DNA of 25,182 nucleotides, from contig REAQ01000108.1 of assembly GCA_004294195.1 (NCBI GenBank), forward strand, positions 1 to 25,182, read 5' to 3'. Positions 9,643-16,030 of the stretch are shown piece after piece. The stretch is from Sphingobacteriales bacterium (GTDB lineage: Bacteria > Bacteroidota > Bacteroidia > Chitinophagales > Chitinophagaceae). Every line of letters begins with the position of its first letter. The stretch's first letter is position 1. The notes under the pieces were generated by a model. The model did no database searches. It was not told where the DNA came from and saw only the letters and a list, made by a program, of their open reading frames with translations. The position numbers and the translations under genes were made by a program.

Positions 9643-11085
9643 ATGAAACGCAAAATATTTTCAGCAATCATCATCGGTGCAGTGTTCGCGTCGTGTCAGA
9701 AAGAGCGGCTGGATCCAATCCCGCAAACGCAGCTTTCTGACGCCGTTGCATTCTCAACGCCTGAACGCGCAGCGCAACAGGTGAATGGTATCTATTCCGC
9801 CCTGAAACAAGGTAACTTCTATGCAGGTAGATTTCAAGTGTACATGGATGTACGTGGGGAAGAATTCATCAACTTCACCAATAATGGCGTCACTGCATTC
9901 CTTACATGGAACTTTACACAAACCCCTACAACCAACGAAGTGCAAAACCTGTGGGCTGCCGCTTACCAAACCATCAATCGCTGTAATGTGGTGATCGAAG
10001 GAATCGCAGCAGCTACGCTTGCAGATAACCTGAAGAAACAATACACGGCTGAAGCAAAAGTAGTAAGGGCAATTTCTTACTGGTCTCTTATGCAGATGTA
10101 TGCAAGGCCCTTCACAGAAGCAAGTGGACCGGCTAGCCCGGGCGTTCCCCTTCGCCTCACCGCGATAACCTCAAGCGGTAACAACAATATCGTCAGGTCA
10201 ACAGTTGGAGATGTGTACACTCAAATCCTTAAGGATTTGAACGAAGCAGAAGTGGATCTTCCGTTGAACTATGCTACTGCTGATCTGAATACTACCCGCG
10301 CTCATCGCAACACAGCCGTATCCTTGAAAACAAGGGTGCTGCTCAGCATGGGCCGCTACGCTGATGTGATCACTGAAGGCAACAAGATGGTTCCTGCTGC
10401 CGCTCCTTTTCAGGCTGCTACTGGTGTTGCCAACAGGTTGAACCCAAGCATCGCCACAACGTTCACCACCTACAATACCACAGAAAGCATCCTGTCCATG
10501 CCCTACACAAACCTGGACCTACCGGGCACACAGAATAGCTTGAACAGTTATTACAACCCCGGTCCAAATGGTAATGGTGATTTCGTTTTGAATACTACGG
10601 GAAATGGTATTGTTGCTAACACCAACTGGACGGCAACAGATGCTCGTCGTGCGTTCAACATCGCATCTGGTGGCCAAACCTACTTGAGAAAATGGCCCAA
10701 GAACGCGGGTACCGATCCTGACTGGATCCCTGTGATCCGTTACGCTGAAGTACTGCTCAACGTAGCAGAAGCAGAGGCGCGCCAGGGAACAGGTCTGAAC
10801 GCCCGTGCACTCGCACTGTTGAATGCTGTTCGCCAGCGTTCTGATGCAGCTACTACACTAGCACCCGCCGATAAAGATGCCCTGATTGCAGCCATCCTAC
10901 TTGAAAGGCGCATCGAGCTCTTGGGTGAAGGCCTGCGTACAGCAGACGTAACCCGTACTGGCGCAAACTTTGCTGCAAAGGGTTCCGTTGGCGCCTATGG
11001 ACCAAGCTCTAACCTGTATATCTGGCCCATCTCAAATGCTGAGATACTGACCAATAAAGAGATGGTGCAAAACCCAGGATATTAA
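9643..11085 (+). CDS. SusD/RagB-family outer-membrane lipoprotein (second copy)
   Basis: This 480-residue SusD homologue is the partner of the SusC at 6478-9618, 24 bases downstream of it. The lipoprotein signal ends VFASC (Cys18) followed by Q-K-E-R. Helical TPR-like segments follow, with a tetratricopeptide-like patch around KVVRAISYWSLMQMYARPF and the C-terminal SusD segment LLERRIELLGEGLRTADVTR near residue 420-440. It ends EMVQNPGY like the first copy. Unlike the first operon, no third lipoprotein gene follows; a strong terminator begins 17 bases after the stop. It presumably binds ligand at the cell surface; the ligand is unknown. Confidence 0.95.
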   Translation: MKRKIFSAIIIGAVFASCQKERLDPIPQTQLSDAVAFSTPERAAQQVNGIYSALKQGNFYAGRFQVYMDVRGEEFINFTNNGVTAFLTWNFTQTPTTNEVQNLWAAAYQTINRCNVVIEGIAAATLADNLKKQYTAEAKVVRAISYWSLMQMYARPFTEASGPASPGVPLRLTAITSSGNNNIVRSTVGDVYTQILKDLNEAEVDLPLNYATADLNTTRAHRNTAVSLKTRVLLSMGRYADVITEGNKMVPAAAPFQAATGVANRLNPSIATTFTTYNTTESILSMPYTNLDLPGTQNSLNSYYNPGPNGNGDFVLNTTGNGIVANTNWTATDARRAFNIASGGQTYLRKWPKNAGTDPDWIPVIRYAEVLLNVAEAEARQGTGLNARALALLNAVRQRSDAATTLAPADKDALIAAILLERRIELLGEGLRTADVTRTGANFAAKGSVGAYGPSSNLYIWPISNAEILTNKEMVQNPGY

Positions 11086-11102
11086 TCTGATTAACCAATC
11101 AT

Positions 11103-11133
11103 AAAAAAGGCTGTCTAAATGACGGCCTTTTTT
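11103..11133 (+). terminator. intrinsic terminator of the second SusCD operon
   Basis: AAAAAAGGCTGTC, loop TAAAT, GACGGCCTTTTTT: a 13-bp stem with one G-T wobble and a T tract, 17 bases after the susD stop. The A/T symmetry could allow function in both directions. Confidence 0.9.
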
Positions 11134-11162
11134 ATTAAATTAATCATCGAAAATATGAACAC

Positions 11163-11873
11163 ATGAGAAACATACTCCTCCTTTCCGGCATGATGATGGC
11201 AATGAATGCCATTGCCCAAACCACGATCAATGTGGATGACACTTCAAAATTCACCAACAGCATCGTTTACCTGAATTCAGCAAATGGGGTGCCTTTTGTA
11301 ATGGCCAAATACGCCAAGGTTGTAGAGGGATCCGTTTTTGTCCCGGAAACCTTATCCCCTGCCCAGATCTTCATGAAAGGAAATGCCAAGGCGATGGGAA
11401 ATATATCGGCAAGATTGAATATCATCGATCGCGATCTGAATTTTTACGATGATAAAAAGAACATGGAAATGGTGGCATCCAATGATATTACAGAAGTGCG
11501 ATTCAAGGATCCGTTAACCAATAATATTCGAATATACACCAAGTCGATCCCCAACTGCATTGGTGCAAGTCCCGGCTGGCACGAGGTACTGGAAACAGGC
11601 AAACTAACACTCTATAAAGAAATCGTTAAAACGATTTCAGAAAACAAACCTTATGGTAGTGCAACCACAGAACAAACCATCCTTACCACTTACCGCTACT
11701 GGGTGCAAACAGGCGATGCCTGCCGTCAGGTGAAAAAGATATCCGAACTCACAGATCTTATCCTAAAATCAGATCCAGGATTCACCGCTCAACTTCCGCA
11801 AAGAAAATTGTCTGACAAAAAAGAAGAAGACTGGATAGAGGTGGTGCGCACCTATAATTCAACGCATAAGTAG
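11163..11873 (+). CDS. secreted protein of unknown function
   Basis: This 236-residue protein has a signal peptide (about 1-18, ending AIA before QTT) and no further membrane segment, so it is probably periplasmic or exported. I do not recognise a named domain. A beta-rich region SARLNIIDRDLNFYDD (82-97) then MVASNDITEVRFKD (103-116) is followed by a helix-rich part containing WHEVLETGKLTLYKE (139-153) and ENKPYGSATTEQT (160-172). This layout recalls uncharacterised secreted Bacteroidota proteins seen near unrelated genes (from memory only). There are two Cys, at 132 and 187, which could pair. It has its own start after the SusCD terminator, so it need not belong to that operon. The stop TAG runs straight into a repeat array. 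Confidence 0.75.
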   Translation: MRNILLLSGMMMAMNAIAQTTINVDDTSKFTNSIVYLNSANGVPFVMAKYAKVVEGSVFVPETLSPAQIFMKGNAKAMGNISARLNIIDRDLNFYDDKKNMEMVASNDITEVRFKDPLTNNIRIYTKSIPNCIGASPGWHEVLETGKLTLYKEIVKTISENKPYGSATTEQTILTTYRYWVQTGDACRQVKKISELTDLILKSDPGFTAQLPQRKLSDKKEEDWIEVVRTYNSTHK

Positions 11874-11877
11874 CAAT

Positions 11878-11979
11878 CAATCATACAGTAATACAATCAT
11901 ACAGGCAATCAGAAGTTGGCAATCTGGAATCCCGGATATCACTCCAGATTACCTGAATGATTGTATTACTGTATGATTG
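11878..11979. repeat. nested inverted repeat between convergent genes (element A)
   Basis: The outer arms, 11878-11900 and 11957-11979, are perfect 23-bp reverse complements (CAATCATACAGTAATAC... against its complement). Inside, 11918-11928 pairs with 11943-11953 (10 of 11), leaving a 14-base loop and an asymmetric bulge. Both arms read as 8-nt-phased units, for example AATCATAC, AGTAATAC, AATCATAC. It nearly fills the 121-bp spacer between two converging genes, so it could act as a two-way terminator, but it lacks a T tract. Confidence 0.85.
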
Positions 11980-11994
11980 GCATGCTAATAAAAT

Positions 11995-13137
11995 CTATTG
12001 AAATATTTCCCGCAACTTCGCTTGCAATGCAGATCCGCGAAGATTACGGGCAATAATATTCCCTTGCGGATCCAGCAGAATATTATAAGGAATACCTTCG
12101 ATAGCATATAAAGGCACTACAGCACTTTCCCAATATTTAAGATCGCTTACGTGAGACCAGGTCAGTTGATCATCCGCAATCGCCTTTACCCAGGGCTCTT
12201 TGGCTTTATCAAGTGATACACCCAACACGGTAAAGTTTTTCTCTTTGTATTTCTGGTAAGCATTCACGATGTTGGGATTCTCCATTCGGCAAGGTCCGCA
12301 CCAGCTAGCCCAAAAATCAACCAGCACATATTTCCCACGAAATGAACTCAATGCAACAGGCTTACCATTCACATCAGGCAAGGTGAAATCCGGTGCAGGT
12401 TTGCCGATGATATCCCCTGCAGCTTTTTGTTGCATGAAATCAAAATAGTCCTTGACTATTTTCTGGACAGAAGCATTATCCCTGAAACGCTTAGACATGC
12501 TGGTCATGACCAGCTCAAAACGCTCAGGTTCCAATTGTGTTTTCAACAATGGCCCAACGATATACATCGCGATGGTTGGACTTATTGTTGTATCTGCATA
12601 CTTCAGAAGATAGTCCTCCGTCTTGCGAACATAAGTCCGGAAACTGCTGTCTGCTGCGGTAAGTACACTGTCTGATGCTTTCTGGTTGCCCAAAGAAAGA
12701 AATTGCTGACGAAGCGTGTCAATCACTGCCAGTCTATCATTGAAGATCTTCAACAGTGCGTGAAATGAATTGGACGCCGCTGAATTGGTAGTGTAGTTTC
12801 CAAAGTCTGACCAATTGGCATCGATCTTAATGTCATTAATATCATTGGCAAGCAACATGAATACGCCATCTTTTTCAAAACGGAGCCTGTACATGGATTC
12901 ATTCTCCTCAGGAATTCCGCGCAGACTGAACTTAGCCGTACCGGCTTCCAGTACTGCCGTATCAATTGTTTTGGGCGTTACCGCATCAAACTCTACGAGG
13001 TCAAGGTACACTACCTGCTTCGCAGGATTATTTTTCACTGTTCCACTGATCAACAGGTTATTACTTCCAGCATTCTTACAGGATGCTGCCATGAATAAAA
13101 TAAACAAACCGGCAAGCTGCGTTTTGAACGTTGTCAT
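11995..13137 (-). CDS. TlpA-like thioredoxin-fold lipoprotein with DUF4369-like N-terminus
   Basis: This 380-residue lipoprotein is likely a periplasm-facing thiol-disulfide oxidoreductase. The signal ends FMAASC (Cys20). Residues about 27-125 resemble DUF4369 (LISGTVKNNPAKQVVYLDL), and a helical linker follows. The C-terminal AhpC-TSA/redoxin domain starts near GKPAPDFTLPDVNGKPV and carries the redox motif WCGPC at 279-283 (Cys280, Cys283), with the cis-Pro region IEGIPYNILLDPQG. Such Bacteroidota proteins are often annotated as TlpA family; whether it reduces or oxidises its partners cannot be told. Its ATG overlaps the stop of gatB (ATGA), implying translational coupling, although no functional link to amidotransferase is obvious. 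Confidence 0.92.
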   Translation of the reverse strand: MTTFKTQLAGLFILFMAASCKNAGSNNLLISGTVKNNPAKQVVYLDLVEFDAVTPKTIDTAVLEAGTAKFSLRGIPEENESMYRLRFEKDGVFMLLANDINDIKIDANWSDFGNYTTNSAASNSFHALLKIFNDRLAVIDTLRQQFLSLGNQKASDSVLTAADSSFRTYVRKTEDYLLKYADTTISPTIAMYIVGPLLKTQLEPERFELVMTSMSKRFRDNASVQKIVKDYFDFMQQKAAGDIIGKPAPDFTLPDVNGKPVALSSFRGKYVLVDFWASWCGPCRMENPNIVNAYQKYKEKNFTVLGVSLDKAKEPWVKAIADDQLTWSHVSDLKYWESAVVPLYAIEGIPYNILLDPQGNIIARNLRGSALQAKLREIFQ

Positions 13138-14585
13138 GACTGATTAAGTTTTTCCAATAATATATCGTTGGTGATCTTGGGATCCGCTTTCCCTTTCGAT
13201 AACTTTTTTACTTCCCCCACAAACAATCCAATCAACCCTTTTTTGCCTTTCCTGAACTCCTGTACCTTTTCTGGCATACTATTGATGACAGCATCCACCC
13301 AGGCATGAATATCAGACGCATTATTTACCTGGATCATGTTCATCGAAACGGCCAAAGCCTCCACGTCTGCACTGGGATCCTTCATCAAAACTGGCAACAG
13401 TCTCTGCGCGGCGCCGGAAAAATTTAATTTCCCTTCTTCAACAAGCTCAATCAATACCTTCCATTGGCTAGGTGTAATCAACACCTCGGACCATCCAAGA
13501 CCAAATTCGTTGGAATATGATTTCACCGGACCAATGAGCCAGTTGGCCACTGCTTTAGGGTATTTACAAGTCTCTACAATAGACGAAAAATAAGTCACCA
13601 GCTCCTGATCTTCCGCAAGAAGTCTTGCGTCATATTCAGGCAACTGAAATTGCTGTATCAAAGATTGCACCCATTCTTCCGGTAAAACAGGGAGCATGGA
13701 ACGATATTGTTCCCGCATAGCATCCGTCACCGTAAATGGTGTGAGATCCGGATCCGGGAAATATCGATAATCTTCTGCATCTTCTTTAACCCTGATAGAA
13801 TAGGTGGTATCGTTATCTGCATTGAATCCCCGGGTTTCCTGGATCACCGTGCCTCCGCTCTCCAATAGATTCACCAACCTTGCATATTCAACTTCAATCG
13901 CCTTCTTCACATTACGGATAGAGTTAAGGTTTTTGACTTCAACCTTCGTGCCCAACGCAGTGGCTCCCCATTTACGGATGGAAATATTGGCATCACAACG
14001 CATGCTGCCTTCCTCCATGTTGCCATCGCAGACCCCAATCCACCTGACCAATTTCCGGAACTCAGTTAAAAAAGCAAATGCCTCTTCACTGTTCCTAATG
14101 CATGGCTCCGTTACCAGTTCCATCAACGGAACGCCTGCCCGGTTATAGTCTAAACAAGTAAAGGCATCGTCAAGGTCATGAATACTTTTACCCGCATCTT
14201 CTTCCAGATGGATCCTTGTTAATTGTATCTGCCTCGCGCCATCTTTTGTCCGGATATTTACATAACCGCCATTGCAGATCGGGAGGGTATGCTGGGAGAT
14301 CTGATAGCCTTTCGGCAAGTCAGGATAGAAATAGTTCTTTCTTGCAAAATAGTTAACCGTTGCAATCTCACAGTGGCAGGCCAAACCCAGTTTAACAGCA
14401 TGCTCTATGGCCTTGCAGTTCATTCTGGGCAGGGTACCGGGGTGACCAAGGGTAATGGGACTAACCTGTGTGTTGGGGTCTGCCCCAAAACTGTTGGCAT
14501 CACCCGCAAATAATTTGCTATTGGTCAGGAGTTGCGCATGCACTTCCAGACCCACCACCAATTCATATGTTGACTGCTCAGACAT
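13134..14585 (-). CDS. gatB: aspartyl/glutamyl-tRNA amidotransferase subunit B
   Basis: GatB is the tRNA-binding kinase/amidotransferase subunit of GatCAB, which converts Glu-tRNA(Gln) or Asp-tRNA(Asn) to the amide form. The start was set at 14585, giving 483 residues beginning MSEQSTYELVVGLEVHAQL, which matches the usual GatB N-terminus. The open frame extends 30 codons further upstream, but that stretch does not look like GatB and crosses a hairpin. The family signature LDYNRAGVPLMEL is at 145-157. Metal-site-region motifs (GLEVHAQL, FYPDLPKGYQISQ) are present, and the C-terminal YqeY-like tail ends LLEKLNQS. gatA and gatC are not in the window. The stop overlaps the next gene's ATG by four bases. 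Confidence 0.97.
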   Translation of the reverse strand: MSEQSTYELVVGLEVHAQLLTNSKLFAGDANSFGADPNTQVSPITLGHPGTLPRMNCKAIEHAVKLGLACHCEIATVNYFARKNYFYPDLPKGYQISQHTLPICNGGYVNIRTKDGARQIQLTRIHLEEDAGKSIHDLDDAFTCLDYNRAGVPLMELVTEPCIRNSEEAFAFLTEFRKLVRWIGVCDGNMEEGSMRCDANISIRKWGATALGTKVEVKNLNSIRNVKKAIEVEYARLVNLLESGGTVIQETRGFNADNDTTYSIRVKEDAEDYRYFPDPDLTPFTVTDAMREQYRSMLPVLPEEWVQSLIQQFQLPEYDARLLAEDQELVTYFSSIVETCKYPKAVANWLIGPVKSYSNEFGLGWSEVLITPSQWKVLIELVEEGKLNFSGAAQRLLPVLMKDPSADVEALAVSMNMIQVNNASDIHAWVDAVINSMPEKVQEFRKGKKGLIGLFVGEVKKLSKGKADPKITNDILLEKLNQS

Positions 14586-14593
14586 AGGGCCAG

Positions 14594-14601
14594 CAAAGCT
14601 A
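14594..14601 (-). promoter_or_regulatory. possible -7 box close to the gatB start
   Basis: On the - strand TAGCTTTG fits the Bacteroidota -7 consensus TAnnTTTG and lies eight bases before the gatB ATG. Transcription from it would start almost at the ATG. No convincing -33 TTG/TTTG is found 19-21 bases upstream, so support is weak. Confidence 0.25.
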
Positions 14602-14617
14602 GCCTTTTTTTGCCGTT

Positions 14618-14691
14618 TAGACAGGTGACCAAAGGCACAGTATAAAATGAATTGGCAGACCAAAAGGTCCGCCAATTGTACTACCTGTCTA
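14618..14691. repeat. nested inverted repeat between the PDZ gene and gatB (element D)
   Basis: The outer arms TAGACAGGT (14618-14626) and ACCTGTCTA (14683-14691) are perfect complements. Inside, 14650-14661 pairs with 14666-14677 (12 bp around an AAAA loop). The one non-complementary pair is A/C on the + strand but becomes G-U in - strand RNA, the direction in which both flanking genes are transcribed, so a - strand RNA hairpin is favoured. On the - strand it is preceded by phased TAG units (TAGATAGA, TAGACAGG, TAGTACAA). It may be a terminator or attenuator for the PDZ gene. Confidence 0.7.
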
Positions 14692-14711
14692 TCTATCTAA
14701 AACCAAAAACC

Positions 14712-15878
14712 TTAAAAATCCGCTTTCTTCAATTTCTTGGGAATCTTTACTTCAAGGGTCATCGGACTACCTCCCCGCAACAGCTGCATCGTGTAGTTAT
14801 TCTTATCCCTGGCATCCCTCATGGCATCCGCACAATCACGGGTGCTCTTGATGGTTTTACCATCAATGGCTGTTACGATATCGTTTTCCTTCACACCTGC
14901 GGTTGCTGCAAGCGAACCCTCTGTTACATCCAGCACCTTCACCCCAACAGAATCATCAGTCTCCTGAACCCGCAATCCCAACTGACGGCCATTATAACTC
15001 CAACTGAACCCTTCTGTACTGCTGAAAGCGCGTGGCATCGCAGGAGCATCGGGTGCCCAGAACATATCAATCTCTTCCAATGGCGCAATGGGTGGTAAGG
15101 GTGCCATGGGATCCCTCGGAGACATAGGCGGGCGTGGCGGCCTCGGCGCACGAGGTGTTTGTCCACTGCTGCTGTACACGCGCACCAACGATTTGGATTC
15201 ACCCAGTTTAACTTTTACTTTTCGTTCCTTCTTCTCACCAGCTTTGATGTAAGCAAGCTCCACTTCATCATTTGGCTTTTTGGCGCGCACCTGTTCTGTT
15301 AGCGCTTCTGCCGTTTTAACTGAGGTACCCCCAAATTTTGTGATCACATCGCCTTCCTTCAATCCTGCCTTATCCGCCGCAGAACCTTCCGTTACATTGG
15401 TGATCTTTACCCCTTTGTCTGCATCTTCCAAACCCACGCCCAAAAATGCCCTTGGCTCAGATTTCACTTCAGCGCCGTCAAAGTCAAATTCAAAACGAAA
15501 ATCATTCGGATAAGAATACCGATACAATGGGGCCCTGCTCCTGCCCATTTCTAAGACGGACCGTTGCATTTCGCGCTGGACCCGCTGCATTTCCCGTTGA
15601 GCCAGTTCCATCTCCCTCCTGTACTCCACCTGACCTTCAGCCAAATTTTCCAGTGCTCTTTTGTGGATGATCACTTCATCCCCACCATACTCCGCCAATG
15701 GCTTACCATTGACGGTTACCCGGTCCCCTTCAATGACAATGACCGTTTTCTCTTTTCCCGATCCGCTCTTCTTGATAACCTCTTCTTCCCTTGGTTTTTC
15801 CTTTCCTTTCTGTTGTGCCCAAACGGGAGCGGCAAAGGCCAGGAGCCCCAGACAGGCTAGCATAACTTTCGGCTTCAT
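14712..15878 (-). CDS. secreted protein with two PDZ domains, no protease domain
   Basis: This 388-residue protein has a signal peptide (1-21, ending PVWA) and is probably periplasmic. A charged N-terminal part (about 24-82) is followed by a predicted coiled coil at 84-112 (RREMELAQREMQRVQREMQR). The first PDZ domain spans about 143-227, with the carboxylate-binding-type loop FLGVGL at 145-150 and GSAADKAGLKEGDVI at 165-179. A Pro/Arg-rich linker covers 240-266 (PRAPRPPRPPMSPRDP). The second PDZ domain is at about 298-381 (QLGLRV, GSLAATAGVKENDIV). No HtrA-type catalytic His/Asp/Ser region precedes the PDZ pair, so a scaffold or substrate-binding role is more likely than proteolysis. It is separated from alaS by 152 bases. 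Confidence 0.88.
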   Translation of the reverse strand: MKPKVMLACLGLLAFAAPVWAQQKGKEKPREEEVIKKSGSGKEKTVIVIEGDRVTVNGKPLAEYGGDEVIIHKRALENLAEGQVEYRREMELAQREMQRVQREMQRSVLEMGRSRAPLYRYSYPNDFRFEFDFDGAEVKSEPRAFLGVGLEDADKGVKITNVTEGSAADKAGLKEGDVITKFGGTSVKTAEALTEQVRAKKPNDEVELAYIKAGEKKERKVKVKLGESKSLVRVYSSSGQTPRAPRPPRPPMSPRDPMAPLPPIAPLEEIDMFWAPDAPAMPRAFSSTEGFSWSYNGRQLGLRVQETDDSVGVKVLDVTEGSLAATAGVKENDIVTAIDGKTIKSTRDCADAMRDARDKNNYTMQLLRGGSPMTLEVKIPKKLKKADF

Positions 15879-15913
15879 ACTTAGAATTTTTATCTACGAA
15901 ATGTTTAGTACTT

Positions 15914-15921
15914 CAAATCTA
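15914..15921 (-). promoter_or_regulatory. possible -7 box for the PDZ protein gene
   Basis: On the - strand TAGATTTG exactly matches TAnnTTTG and lies about 35 bases before the ATG at 15878, a sensible leader length. The best -33 candidate is poor (TTT-containing sequence only 15-17 bases upstream), so this is tentative. Confidence 0.35.
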
Positions 15922-15990
15922 GGAGATATTATTTGAAATACGAAGACTTTCGCACAAAAAAATGTTAAAGTGATTGCCAGGTTTTTGGGA

Positions 15991-16030
15991 TGCCGACTAC
16001 TGAATGTTTGAATGCCTGAATGATTGTATG
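15991..16030 (-). repeat. 8-nt-phased repeat array directly after the alaS stop (element C)
   Basis: Read in the alaS direction, the TAA is followed without a gap by octamers CATACAAT, CATTCAGG, CATTCAAA, CATTCAGT and AGTCGGCA. The 15-mer CCTGAATGATTGTAT (16015-16029, + strand) also occurs in element A at 11952-11966. No opposing arm is present here, so it forms no long hairpin. Confidence 0.75.

Noticed and set aside
14586..14675. N-terminal extension of GatB by 30 residues
   Set aside because: The extension does not resemble GatB, covers a spacer with an inverted repeat, and the ATG at 14585 gives the standard N-terminus.
14712..15878. HtrA/DegP-type serine protease
   Set aside because: Only the PDZ domains are present; no trypsin-like catalytic domain with His, Asp and GNSGGP Ser motif is found.
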